Shown here: one piece after another, positions 40,071 to 50,962 of the stretch
Position numbering within the stretch: position 1 is the stretch's first letter
Layout of the letters: every line of letters starts with the position of its first letter
Source: DASXAI01 sp963798445
GTDB lineage: Bacteria; Actinomycetota; Acidimicrobiia; Acidimicrobiales; Ilumatobacteraceae
Assembly: GCA_963798445.1 (NCBI GenBank)
Contig: CAWCTH010000003.1
Span: 744,001 to 808,000, forward strand
Length of the DNA: 64,000 bases
Direction of reading: 5' to 3'
The notes under the pieces: generated by a model
What the model was told of the DNA's origin: nothing
The model's database searches: none
Seen by the model: the letters and a program-made list of their open reading frames with translations, nothing else
Position numbers and translations under genes: made by a program

Positions 40071-41105
40071 CTACGAAATCTGCCCGTCGAGCGCCACTGC
40101 CGTCACTTCTCTCCTGACCGACTGGTCGACTCGCAGCCATTGTTCGTCGAGCCACGCGACGCGTTCGGCGTCCCCACTGGGAATCTGGTCTCGTGGGACT
40201 CGCCATGCGGTGACCCGGATGGAGTTGCGGAGGGGCACCGCTTTCGTGAGGTCGGAGAACGACGCATACTGGTCGAGCCCGTTGTGGGCGATGACGACGA
40301 CGTCGGCGCCGATGGTGTCGATGAGCGCGAGGACTCCGCCGGGACGGGGTGGCAGGACGTGTTGTAATGGTGCGAGTCGGGCGGCGCGTTCGGGGTTCGT
40401 CGAGCGCGAGCCGCTCCTTTGCCGCGTTCGAGGCGATCGGGGCGAAAGAGGCGGCCTTCGGGGAAGATGACGATGGCGGTCGTCGTGTCGATGCTCTGGC
40501 CGATGTCGCGGACCATTGCCAACGCCTCGGGACCGTTGTCGCGTGGGATGAAGATCGAGCCCGTCCTGCTGTAGATGAGGTCGAAGCCGGGGTCGGCGAG
40601 AAGTTCGGCCATGATCACGCCGCGGGTGCCGTAGCCGAGGCGCTGGTAGAGCAGCGTCGGTAGTGAGGCGTCGACGATGTTGACGTGTCGGCAGAGCACG
40701 ATGACCGGGCCCGGGGTGAGCGCGTCCGTCGAGGCTTGGTCGATGTCGAGCCGGATGCCGAGGAGGCGTTCGGCGCGTCGCGCGAGCACGTCGAGGGACC
40801 AGTGCTGCAGTCGTTGGTGGCGGGCGATGGATGTCGGTCGATCGAGTTGTGTGCCGAAGCCGGCGATGGTCCAGTAGATGGGTGCGAGCAGGATCTCGAT
40901 GCTGTCGTTGATGCCGTACTGGAGCAGGAACAGGGCGACGCGGGCGGTGGGCAGGCGGAATCGCCGCTTGGCGATGTCGCGCAGTGGCGGCGCCGACGAG
41001 GATGACCGGGCTGGCGAGAACGCCGACGACCGTGACGCCGAGCATCAGCGGGATGGTGCGGGCGCGTCGTTTCCACCGTGACGCGAACGGCTCGGCAGCG
41101 GTCAC
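40071..41105 (-). CDS. PlsC-like 1-acylglycerol-3-phosphate acyltransferase (two frame breaks)
   Basis: Membrane acyltransferase of phospholipid synthesis. The N-terminal membrane helix (RTIPLMLGVTVVGVLASPVIL) is read from GTG 41105. The catalytic part is in a second frame: LRDIAKRRFRLPTARVALFL, then CRHVNIVDASLP with the H-x4-D motif, SRTGSIFIPRDNG and IFPEGRLFRP. The C-terminus (NPERAARLAPLQHVLPPRPGG to VALDGQIS) returns to the first frame. Indels lie near 40980 and near 40391-40425. Restored length is about 345 aa. It overlaps the anti-sigma-like gene by 4 bp. Confidence 0.75.
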   Translation of the reverse strand: MTAAEPFASRWKRRARTIPLMLGVTVVGVLASPVILVGAATARHRQAAIPPAHRPRRPVPAPVRHQRQHRDPARTHLLDHRRLRHTTRSTDIHRPPPTTAALVPRRARATRRTPPRHPARHRPSLDGRAHPGPGHRALPTRQHRRRLTTDAALPAPRLRHPRRDHGRTSRRPRLRPHLQQDGLDLHPTRQRSRGVGNGPRHRPEHRHDDRHRHLPRRPPLSPRSPRTRQRSGSRSTNPERAARLAPLQHVLPPRPGGVLALIDTIGADVVVIAHNGLDQYASFSDLTKAVPLRNSIRVTAWRVPRDQIPSGDAERVAWLDEQWLRVDQSVRREVTAVALDGQIS

Positions 41106-41389
41106 GTCGGCAACGTGTCGCCGGAGGCGAGGTTGGCGGCGAGGGCGTGCAGCCGCTGGAGCGGTTCGGCGGGCATCGGCGTGGAGGTTTCGGCGAGTGC
41201 AGACTTGAGACGTCGGTAGTCGTCTGCGGTGAGTCCGCAGCGGCGGCAGGCGTGTAGGTGGTGGGACACTTTCCCTGCGGTTGCGGGGTCGAGTCCGTCG
41301 TCGAGGTAGGTCTGGATCTGGCGCCCGATCTCGATGAGGCGGGCGCCGCCTTTGCGTCGGAACATGTCGAGCATGGCGTGTGGTGTCAT
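41102..41389 (-). CDS. Zinc-finger anti-sigma-like protein
   Basis: A 95-aa protein with a zf-HC2-type motif, KVSHHLHACRRCGL (His-x3-Cys-x2-Cys), typical of small anti-sigma factors that bind ECF sigma factors. No membrane helix is present, so it would be cytoplasmic. Its ATG overlaps the stop of the sigma-like gene (ATGA), matching the usual sigma/anti-sigma pairing. Confidence 0.7.
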   Translation of the reverse strand: MTPHAMLDMFRRKGGARLIEIGRQIQTYLDDGLDPATAGKVSHHLHACRRCGLTADDYRRLKSALAETSTPMPAEPLQRLHALAANLASGDTLPT

Positions 41390-41754
41390 TGGTGTTCGCT
41401 CCGGAAGTCGGGGTGGTAGGCGAGGTCGGCGCGCATGCGATGGCGGGCTCGGTGGAGGCGGCTTACCACGGTGCCGGCGGGGATGCCGAGCGTGGCGGCG
41501 GCCTCGTCGCCGGTGAGGCCGTCGATGTCGACGAGCTGGACGACGTGGAGCAGTCGCGGGGAGAGCCATCCGAGCGCGTCGGCGATCCAGGGTGCCGGGC
41601 GCGTGAGGTCGCGATGTCTTCGGCGCTCGGCGACGGTGGGTTGCGCCGGTCGGTTTCCCCGGCGAGGTCGGTGTCGTCGTGGAGCAGACCGCGTCGTTGT
41701 CGGCGGTTCCGGTTGATGTGCGTTGGTCTGTGACTCGTCGGCCATCGCGTCCAA
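41386..41754 (-). pseudogene. ECF sigma factor, region 4 only
   Basis: The last 60 of 122 codons are a normal sigma region 4: WLSPRLLHVVQLVDIDGLTGDEAAATLGIPAGTVVSRLHRARHRMR. The first half is a low-complexity polar stretch and no region 2 (-10 recognition) is visible in any minus-strand frame upstream. It is either a truncated sigma gene or a region-4-only adaptor. Its coupling to an intact anti-sigma-like gene argues for a decayed pair. Confidence 0.6.
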
Positions 41755-42070
41755 GTCTCCTCCTCGCGGACACAGACCCGGTCAACGCTCGGATCCTTCC
41801 ATCTCCTTTTCCGATGCATGCCGATGGAAGAGCCGACGTGGCGGGCGGGTTCCGGTGCGGTTCGTCCGCCTTCGTTGGCCTCCCCGTAGCGGCCAAGATC
41901 ACCGGCTCCGGGACCATCATCTCGGACATGGCCAGCATGGTCGGCTGGGCAACGTTCGCCGTCGAGCACACGATGTTCCGCCTCGTGCTCGGCGCCCTTG
42001 CCCTGCGGACGGTCCCGGCAGGCGACACGACCGCGACGCTCAGCGGTGCCCGATCGGCGATGCTGTCCAG
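41755..42070 (+). other. Possible gene fragment between divergent operons
   Basis: A plus-strand frame here ends at 42074 with a hydrophobic stretch (ISDMASMVGWATFAVEHTMFRLVLGALAL) resembling the end of a small membrane protein. The preceding codons look random and no start with ribosome binding site is seen. I consider it a possible remnant. Confidence 0.25.
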
Positions 42071-42484
42071 ATGAGTCCTCCCGACGCGGCGCCGACCCAG
42101 CGGATCGTGCGCCTCGTCGGCGTCTACGACGCCGACAGCACCCTGCGCGGTGAGCTCGCCTACTGGGTCGGTGCCCGCCTCGGCCGGCGTCACTGCTCGC
42201 TGTGCGCGATCACCCACGGCTCCGTCCATCAACGACCCGAGTGGAAGGCCTGCCAGGCCGGCCTCCCGGTCCCGTTCGACACATACCATCGCAACGACCA
42301 GCCCGACTCGATCCGCGCCGCGTCTGGAGGTGAGGCACCGGTGGTTGTCGCCGCAACCGACATCGGTCAGGTTGTGCTCCTCGACGCCGGGGATCTCGAG
42401 GCGTGCGATGGTGCCATCGATCGGATGGTCGCGGCGATCGAGCAGTCCGCCGCACGCCTCGGTCTGACATGGGCGACCGCGTGA
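42071..42484 (+). CDS. Conserved hypothetical protein, first gene of the redox operon
   Basis: A 137-aa cytoplasmic protein. VRLVGVYDADSTLRGELAYWVGARLGRRHCSLCAITHG carries a CxxC pair (HCSLC), and VPFDTYHRNDQ and PVVVAATDIGQVVLL follow. I do not know a function. Its stop overlaps the GTG of the glutaredoxin-like gene, which in turn overlaps the peroxiredoxin-like gene, so all three are translationally coupled. Confidence 0.6.
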   Translation: MSPPDAAPTQRIVRLVGVYDADSTLRGELAYWVGARLGRRHCSLCAITHGSVHQRPEWKACQAGLPVPFDTYHRNDQPDSIRAASGGEAPVVVAATDIGQVVLLDAGDLEACDGAIDRMVAAIEQSAARLGLTWATA

Positions 42485-42849
42485 ACACTGCGCGGCTCGA
42501 CGAGCTCGACCGCTTCGTCGACGGGCACGACAAGACGATGGTCGGATGGGTCCGCCGAGTCGTCGAGGATCGCCACAGCACCACACGCTGTGCAGACCCG
42601 GATTCGGCCTACGAGCCCGGAACCCCGGCCTCGGTGGACTCGAGCGCCCAGGACCCTGACGCCGCTGCATTCGTCCGCTCGGTCGCCAACGGCAACGAGA
42701 CCGTGCCGACGGTCGCAGTCGGCGATGTGCACATGGTCAATCCGAGCGTGCGCCGGGTCCGAGCGGTCTCGACCCTGGCCAGTGGCGTGCCAGGACCCAC
42801 GCGCCGGCGCTGTCTGCGCCGTGGCCGACGGGTTGGAGACAGGGCGTGA
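42481..42849 (+). CDS. Glutaredoxin/mycoredoxin-like protein lacking the CxxC half
   Basis: Of 122 codons, only the stretch AAAFVRSVANGNETVPTVAVGDVHMVNPSVRRV resembles the C-terminal half of mycoredoxin-type glutaredoxins (the TVPTV cis-Pro loop is intact). The N-terminal CxxC active-site half is not found in any frame; the first 60 codons are polar and unlike the family. The last 30 codons are Arg-rich. It may be a decayed gene kept in frame, or a changed protein. GTG 42481 overlaps the upstream stop. Confidence 0.5.
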   Translation: MNTARLDELDRFVDGHDKTMVGWVRRVVEDRHSTTRCADPDSAYEPGTPASVDSSAQDPDAAAFVRSVANGNETVPTVAVGDVHMVNPSVRRVRAVSTLASGVPGPTRRRCLRRGRRVGDRA

Positions 42850-43370
42850 CCCTCCAGGTCGGTGACCGGTTCCCTGACATCGAGCTCGTCGATCAAGAGG
42901 GTCGGCCGTGGCGCACTGCCGAGATGCTCGGCCGACCAATCGTGCTGATCCTGCACCGGCATCTCACTTGACTGCCGTGCCAAGAACACGTGATCGCCGT
43001 GCGCGACCACCTCGACCAGTTCGGTGACGCCAGGATCGCGATTGTCACGTTCGCGACCGTCGAACGTCTCGCCGCATACCGCCAGCAACTCCATCTCCCT
43101 TTCGACGTCGTCGCTGACACCGACCGGACCCTCTACCGACTGCTCGGCGCCGAGCGAGGCACCAACCGACAGGTGTGGTCGCCGGGCACCCTGCGCATGT
43201 ACGGCCGCCTCCTCCGCGCGGGACGTCGGCTCAAGCGCCCGACCGAAGACATCCGCCAGCTCGGCGCCGACACCGTCATCGGCCGCAACGGGGAACTCCG
43301 CTACCTCTGTCTCCCACCGACACCAGACGCGCGGCCGCCGGTCGACGAACTGATCGCGGCGCTCGATTGA
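42846..43370 (+). CDS. Peroxiredoxin-like (AhpC/TSA) protein with in-frame TGA, candidate selenoprotein
   Basis: Reading through one TGA gives a 174-aa thioredoxin-fold protein: VGDRFPDIELVDQEGRPW, then IVLILHRHLT-TGA-LPCQEHVIAVRDHL, then VADTDRTLYRLLGAERG and GADTVIGRNGELRYL. The TGA (42969-42971, residue 42) stands where relatives have the first Cys of a CLPC motif, so it would make Sec-Leu-Pro-Cys. A stem CACG/CGTG with a 7-base loop (TGATCGC, G in position 2) starts 19 bases after the TGA, compatible with a bacterial SECIS. A Cys-to-stop error (TGC to TGA) is the alternative. Confidence 0.65.
42987..43001 (+). promoter_or_regulatory. Candidate bacterial SECIS hairpin
   Basis: CACG-TGATCGC-CGTG, a 4-bp stem with a G in the second loop position. 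The loop begins 19 bases after the TGA at 42969-42971. The stem is short and an alternative pairing CGTG-CCAAGAA-CACG overlaps it, so support is moderate. Confidence 0.35.
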
Positions 43371-43454
43371 CCACCCGTGGCCCCTGTCCGCGAAATTGAC
43401 GGCTGATCCAGCGACTCGCATAGGGCCGAACCGTTCGCGCTGGTCGACGGTTCC

Positions 43455-43492
43455 TTGACAGCACTCGTACGTTCGCCATAACTTACGTAAGT
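43455..43492 (+). promoter_or_regulatory. Leaderless promoter with palindromic operator for an ArsR gene
   Basis: TTGACA (43455-43460), an 18-base spacer, TAACTT (43479-43484), then six bases to GTG 43491. A perfect 12-bp palindrome ACTTACGTAAGT covers 43481-43492, overlapping the -10 box and start codon: a good autoregulatory ArsR operator. Confidence 0.7.
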
Positions 43493-43856
43493 GGTGACTC
43501 ACGCTCCGCTCGAACCGGTGACCCTGATGGAGGCGCTTGCCGATCCGTCACGTCGGGCGATCATCGACATGCTGTGCGAGCGCCCGACCTCGGTCACCGT
43601 TCTCGCCGACGCACTTCCCATCAGCCGTCCCGCCGTGTCGCAACACCTCAGGGTGCTCAAGGACGTCGGACTGGTCATCGACCGCGCCGAGGGCACCCGG
43701 CGCGTCTACACGGTCCAGCCAGAGGCCCTCGCGGCAGTTCGTGCCTACTTCGATGACTTCTGGCAACGCTCGCTGATGGCGTTCCGGCTCGCCGCCGAAG
43801 CAACGACCGACCCTTCGATGCACCCGACCGATTCCCAGACCGAGGAGCGTCCATGA
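43491..43856 (+). CDS. ArsR-family transcriptional regulator
   Basis: A 121-aa winged-helix repressor: TLMEALADPSRRAIIDMLCERPTSVTVLADALPISRPAVSQHLRVLKDVGLV, followed by a wing with RRVYTVQPEAL. There is no metal-binding ELCVCDL motif, so it belongs to the non-metal ArsR group usually paired with SRPBCC proteins. Its stop overlaps the ATG of exactly such a gene. GTG 43491 fits the leaderless promoter. Confidence 0.88.
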   Translation: MVTHAPLEPVTLMEALADPSRRAIIDMLCERPTSVTVLADALPISRPAVSQHLRVLKDVGLVIDRAEGTRRVYTVQPEALAAVRAYFDDFWQRSLMAFRLAAEATTDPSMHPTDSQTEERP

Positions 43857-44678
43857 CCACCAACACCTCGTCAACCTCGTCCACCTCGACCGGTGTCGAA
43901 GCGATCGTCGACGCGCCGATCGATCGCGCCTTCGAGGTGTTCACGATCGGCATCGGTAGCTGGTGGGACGCCAACAAGCACATCTTGCGCGCACCGCTGG
44001 CGCGGCATGGAGTTCCAGCCCTGGGTCGGCGGGCGGATCATCGATCACGGCACCGACGGGACCACGTGTGCGTGGTCCCGCATCCTCGCCTACCACGCTC
44101 CCCATCGAGTCGTGTTCTCCTGGGACATCAACACTCGCTGGGAGATCGAGACCGACCCCGACAAGACCAGCGAGGTCGAGATCACGTTCGAGGCCGTCAA
44201 CCCAGAGCGCACCCGGGTGATGCTCACCCACTGGCACCTCGATCGCCACGGCGACGGCTGGGAAGGCATGCGCGACGCCGTGTCGTCGGGTTGGAGCCTC
44301 GACGGATTTGCTGCGTACCTCGCCGGCTCGCAACCGCTCCCCTGGATCGGCGACGAGGTGATGAGCGCCCGCCTGGCCGGCTCGGCTGCCTACACGATGG
44401 TCGTGCTGCTGCCCACCGACCAACTGGTCCGGCCAAGGGTCGACCCGATCATCTGGGCCCACGGACGACGCAACATGGCGCTCGTCAGCGCCGGCATCGC
44501 CCCCATCATCACTCCTGTCACCAGCGCCGAAGGGCCGTCGGGGTTCGGCATCTTCACGACAGATCCGGACGAGACTCGCAGCATCCTCGAAGGCGACCCC
44601 GGAGTGATCGCCGGCATCTTCACCTACGAAATCCACCCAATTCGCGGGTTTCCGGGCGCTGCACTCCCGGTCTCCTGA
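43853..44678 (+). CDS. SRPBCC (AHSA1-like) domain fused to a YCII-like domain (frame broken)
   Basis: Residues from ATG 43853 (VEAIVDAPIDRAFEVFTIGIGSWW) start an SRPBCC/AHSA1 lipid- or ligand-binding fold. The fold continues in another frame as EFQPWVGGRIIDHGTDGTT to VMLTHWHLDRHGDGWEGM, the indel lying near 43999-44010. The final ~95 residues (MVVLLPTDQLVRP to YEIHPIRGF) resemble a YCII-related domain. ArsR plus SRPBCC pairs are common; the partner is thought to bind a small ligand or act as a cyclase/detoxifier. Confidence 0.75.
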
Positions 44679-45105
44679 CGGCGGGCGGTCACAACCGCGC
44701 GCGAGGGCCGCGCCGCTCCGTCACGACCACGCGCGACCGACGTCGAGGACGCGGGCGACGCAGCCCAACCTCGCTTCGCTCCGTGGCGCCGCGGCGAAGG
44801 TCAGCACCCCCGCCTTGACCCGGGGAGCGCCATGGGTCGCGCCGGCACGTGGCTGTTGGCCCGACCGGACGTCATCTTCGCTGATGAGCGAACCGGTTCG
44901 TTGGATTCGTTGTCGTGCGAGCAGGTGATGGAGCTGTTGATCGGCCCCGCCCGAGATGACAGCACAACGGTGGTGCTCATGACGCATGAGCACCAGATCG
45001 CCGCCGCATGTGCCGACCGCGAGAAGGTCGTCCGTGAGGACGGCGTCGAGCTCGAACGGTCACGCCCTCACCGGGCCGGGCAGGCTGAGGCACCCGGTGT
45101 CGTGG

Positions 45106-47625
<2,520 letters not shown>

Positions 47626-47920
47626 GGGGGACCCTGCCGCGCTGGGCCAGCAGCGACCATCGGCCCCCGCCGCCGCACGATGTCTGACAGGATGCGCGCC
47701 ACCCTCACCACCTCGCTAGGTCTGCGGGCCGAGGTTCACCATCGCACTCTCACGCCGCGGCGGGGAAGGGACCTTCGGCACGTCCCTCGCGGATCCAACA
47801 CGCCAGGCTGCACGCGGAACCAACGGCCTCGGGTGGCCCGAGTGACCTTCGGCCCTTCCGCCTCCCGTCCTCGACGGCGCACGCTGTGAGGAAGTCACCC
47901 AACTTGACGGGAGCCAGACC
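47626..47920. other. Divergent intergenic region
   Basis: 295 bases between the H+-ATPase and the universal stress protein genes, which are divergently transcribed. I find no RNA gene or strong promoter consensus. A GACGGGAG-type ribosome binding site precedes the stress gene at 47921. Confidence 0.4.
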
Positions 47921-48763
47921 GTGAGACGTGTCCTTGTCGGTGTCGACGGCTCTTCAGCCGCCCATGACGCCCTTGCGTGGACGGCCGATCTCGTCCGGCG
48001 CGCCGGGCTCGAACTGGTCGTCGCCCGCGCCTTCGTCCCCACCCAGGCCGAGATCTCCCCCGACGTCGACGTCGAGCTCCACGACGCGCAGCGCCGCGAG
48101 CTCGACGAGTGGTCCGCGTTTCTTTCCGGAGAAGTGGCTCCGACCGCCACCGTCCTGCTCGACGGCGACCCCCCGGACGCGCTGCTGGCTGCCGCTCGCG
48201 ACCAGCACGCCGAGCTGCTCGTCGTCGGAGGCCGCGGCGCTGGAGGCTTCTCGCACCTGCACCTCGGCAGCGTCGCGCATCACCTCGTCCACCACACCAC
48301 GATCCCGTTGGCCATCGTGCCCACCAGCGGCGCCGCACCCGTACGTCATCTCGTCGTCGGTGTCGACGGGTCACCGGGGAGCCTGGCCGCCATCGAACTG
48401 TGTGCGGAGCTCGCTGCTCGCGTCAAGGTACCGGTGACTGCGGTGTACGCCGTCGAACCGCTCGCCGAGTGGGTGCCCGAAGCCGACCCCCGCAGCTGGC
48501 ATCACCAGGCAGAAGCCGACGTTCGCCAGTGGGCAGCGCCGATCGAAAGGGCCGGCGTGGCCGTCGACGTCGACGTCGACCGCGACATCCACCCCGTCGC
48601 CGCGATCGCCCGCGCCCTCGACGCCCACCCCGGGTCGGTGGCGTGCGTCGGCACCCGCGGCCTGGGCGGATTCACAGGTCTCCGCCTCGGGCGCGTCCCC
48701 CTCCAGCTCGTCCATCACACCGGCGCGGCGGTGATCCTGGTGCCACCCGCGCCGAGCCGATGA
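47921..48763 (+). CDS. Tandem-domain universal stress protein
   Basis: Two UspA domains in 280 aa. Each starts with the beta strand plus Asp (RRVLVGVDGSSAAHDAL; HLVVGVDGSPGSLAAIEL) and ends with the ATP-binding glycine motif (GGRGAGGFSHLHLGSVAHHL; GTRGLGGFTGLRLGRVPLQL). Both appear able to bind ATP. It is divergent from the proton pump, consistent with an acid or redox stress locus. Confidence 0.92.
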   Translation: MRRVLVGVDGSSAAHDALAWTADLVRRAGLELVVARAFVPTQAEISPDVDVELHDAQRRELDEWSAFLSGEVAPTATVLLDGDPPDALLAAARDQHAELLVVGGRGAGGFSHLHLGSVAHHLVHHTTIPLAIVPTSGAAPVRHLVVGVDGSPGSLAAIELCAELAARVKVPVTAVYAVEPLAEWVPEADPRSWHHQAEADVRQWAAPIERAGVAVDVDVDRDIHPVAAIARALDAHPGSVACVGTRGLGGFTGLRLGRVPLQLVHHTGAAVILVPPAPSR

Positions 48764-49005
48764 CGACACGGGGGCGAGGCTCGACGAGACCGACGACGCC
48801 CTCCAAACCGCTCGCCGCGGAGTCGCTGGAGCTCGCCGAGTTGATGGTGCGCCATCCCGATCGCCGGGTGTGGTGGTCGAGCCAGTTGCTCGCCGCGGGG
48901 TGCGGCGAACCTGACGGCCGGCAGTGGTGGCGTCGTTCCCCAAGAACATCGAAAGGCTTCGCAAGGCAGAGCGAACCCGTCCGCGATGACGACGCACGCC
49001 CGTGA
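48760..49005 (+). CDS. Hypothetical 81-aa protein
   Basis: ATG 48760 overlaps the stop of the universal stress gene (ATGA). The sequence has one helix-like segment (AAESLELAELMVRHPDRRVWWSSQLLAAG) and Arg-rich ends. No family is recognised. Translational coupling is the main support; it may be spurious. Confidence 0.35.
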   Translation: MTTRGRGSTRPTTPSKPLAAESLELAELMVRHPDRRVWWSSQLLAAGCGEPDGRQWWRRSPRTSKGFARQSEPVRDDDARP

Positions 49006-49062
49006 TGGCGGCGCAGGCTTCGACGTAAGGCTCACCGTGAGCCGAGGGGAAACACTGTGGAC

Positions 49063-49068
49063 TAGCGT
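49063..49068 (+). promoter_or_regulatory. -10 box of a leaderless promoter
   Basis: TAGCGT followed by six bases and GTG 49075, same spacing as at 12047 and 13421. Confidence 0.5.
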
Positions 49069-49074
49069 CGTGCC

Positions 49075-49791
49075 GTGAGCATTGCTGCGGGCGATGGCCC
49101 GAGCCGGGAGGCCGAGCAGGAGTCGAACGATGAGGACCCGATCTTCATCGAGCCTCGCTGGCCGATCGCTCTGGTGCTCGCTGCTTTCATCGTGGTCACG
49201 GTCGTGCTGCGCGTCGCCGAGCCAGAGCGTGAGTCGCTGGGACCGCACTGGTTGGCGCCAGCCATCGAGATCGCCCTGCTGATCGCGCTGCTTGCCGCGA
49301 ACCCGGCGCACATCGAGGGCCGCGCTCGATGGCTGCGCCCACTGTCGATCTCACTGATCGGTCTGCTCGCCGTCGTGGCAATGGTGTCGACCGTCGTTCT
49401 CATCGGAGATCTCATCCGAGGCAGCAAGGTGACGGAGTCAGCGCCATCGCTGCTCGCCTCCGGTGCTCTGATCTGGCTCGGCAACGCCCTGGTCTTCGGA
49501 CTGCTTTATTGGGAGCTCGACAGCGGAGGCCCGCTGGCGCGTTACCACCACGAGCGGCAGTACCCCGACTTCACGTTCACGCAGCAGATGAGCTCGGAGT
49601 TCGCCCCTCCCGACTGGCGGCCCCGCTACGTCGACTACTTCGTCTTGGGCCTCTCGACGAGCATGGCGTTCAGCCCGACCGACGTCATGCCGATGACGGC
49701 ATGGGCCAAGCTGACGATGACGCTGCAATCGGTCATTTCGCTGACCGTGATCGGGCTCGTGGTTGCGCGGGCCGTGAACGCTTTCACCTAG
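49075..49791 (+). CDS. Multi-helix membrane protein, unknown function
   Basis: A 238-aa protein with an acidic N-terminal tail and five or six membrane helices. The C-terminal third (VDYFVLGLSTSMAFSPTDVMPMTAWAKLTMTLQSVISL) resembles the end of DUF1345-like proteins, but I am not sure of the family. It is followed after six bases by another membrane protein gene. Confidence 0.6.
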   Translation: MSIAAGDGPSREAEQESNDEDPIFIEPRWPIALVLAAFIVVTVVLRVAEPERESLGPHWLAPAIEIALLIALLAANPAHIEGRARWLRPLSISLIGLLAVVAMVSTVVLIGDLIRGSKVTESAPSLLASGALIWLGNALVFGLLYWELDSGGPLARYHHERQYPDFTFTQQMSSEFAPPDWRPRYVDYFVLGLSTSMAFSPTDVMPMTAWAKLTMTLQSVISLTVIGLVVARAVNAFT

Positions 49792-49797
49792 GGCGTG

Positions 49798-50433
49798 ATG
49801 GACGCACACGAGAGGAGGCGGCACCGCGTCGAGCTGGTCGCCACGATCATGCTGGCAACGGCGGCCGTGGCCATCGCCTGGTGCACCTATCAGTCGACTC
49901 AGTGGCGCGGTGAGCAGGCGTCCGACAACAGCAAGGCATCGGCAGCCCGCATCGAGTCGGCGTCGGCGTCGACACGCGCCGGACAGCTGACGCAGGTCGA
50001 TATCGCCACGTTCACGCAATGGGTCGACGCCTACGTCGCCGGTAACAGCGAGCTCGCCGATTTCTACCGCCAACGCTTCCGAGACGAGTTCACGCCGGCC
50101 TTCGACGCCTGGATCGCGACCACCCCGCGGACCAATCCCGGCGCCCCGAAGACCCCGTTCGCGATGCCCGAGTACCGAGTCTCCGAGGCCGACGACGCGG
50201 CCCGACTCAACGCCGTCGCCGATGACCGATCGGAGGCCGCCAGCCGCGCGAACGAGCGCTCGGATGAGTACGTCCTGGCCGTCGTACTGTTCGCATCGTC
50301 GCTGTTCTTCGCCGGCATGTCCACCAAGCTGCGCTCCATCCGTCAACAAGAAGTCCTCGTCGGCCTGGGTGCCGCCATCTTCCTGGTGGCGGCCGTGCTG
50401 CTCGCCACCTTCCCCGCCATGTTTGTCGCATGA
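49798..50433 (+). CDS. Membrane protein with a periplasmic/extracytoplasmic loop, unknown function
   Basis: About 211 aa: one N-terminal helix (VELVATIMLATAAVAIAWCTY), then a ~120-residue polar Ala/Ser-rich region (STQWRGEQASDNSKASAARIES), and two C-terminal helices (YVLAVVLFASSLFFAGM; VLVGLGAAIFLVAAVLLATF). No known domain. It is likely in an operon with the preceding membrane protein. ATG 49798 is chosen over the adjoining GTG. Confidence 0.6.
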   Translation: MDAHERRRHRVELVATIMLATAAVAIAWCTYQSTQWRGEQASDNSKASAARIESASASTRAGQLTQVDIATFTQWVDAYVAGNSELADFYRQRFRDEFTPAFDAWIATTPRTNPGAPKTPFAMPEYRVSEADDAARLNAVADDRSEAASRANERSDEYVLAVVLFASSLFFAGMSTKLRSIRQQEVLVGLGAAIFLVAAVLLATFPAMFVA

Positions 50434-50548
50434 GTTTCCGAGGCAGCTGCACGGAGCTTCGCCGGTACCGAATCCGTCCCCGCTCCGGGGACATCGAGCC
50501 CGCCGAGAAGCCCAGCGCCCTTCGTCGCCCGACCATCGCGGTCGCACT

Positions 50549-50962
50549 TCACTCGGATGGGACGACCACGACCGGGCACGGGGGATTGTGAATGATGTGG
50601 GCCGCGGTGTCGTGCAAGACGGCGTCGAGGATCGCACCGTGCGGATGCTTGCCGACGACGATCAGATCGGCGCTCTCGACGACGGCAATGTCGAGCAACG
50701 CACGCTCCGCTGAGTCCACCACGATCCTCGCCTCACAGTTGATGCCGGCATCCTGGAGCGATCGGCAGTCGGCTTCGACGGCGGCTTGCAGCTGCTTCTC
50801 GTCGCCGACCCCGTTGACGGGTGGGACGGCCAAGAAGAACTCGCCGACAGGCGACGTGGCGAGCACGGCGATCAGGTCGTCGCCGGATCCGAGGTGGGTG
50901 CAACACCAATCGCGGGCGGCTTGTCCTCGCTCGGATAGCTCCAGATTGAGAATGACCCTCAT
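50549..50962 (-). CDS. Single-domain universal stress protein
   Basis: A 137-aa UspA-like protein. The first strand RVILNLELSERGQAARDW lacks the usual VDxS motif, while the C-terminus keeps the pattern LIVVGKHPHGAILDAVLHDTAAHIIHNPPCPVVVVP, with the GKHPHG loop in place of GxRGxG. ATP binding is therefore uncertain. It is the second Usp gene within 3 kb. Confidence 0.75.
   Translation of the reverse strand: MRVILNLELSERGQAARDWCCTHLGSGDDLIAVLATSPVGEFFLAVPPVNGVGDEKQLQAAVEADCRSLQDAGINCEARIVVDSAERALLDIAVVESADLIVVGKHPHGAILDAVLHDTAAHIIHNPPCPVVVVPSE

Noticed and set aside
48760..49005. A continuation of the universal stress protein in another frame
   Set aside because: The stress protein ends normally after its second nucleotide-binding motif, so the following frame is at most a separate small gene.
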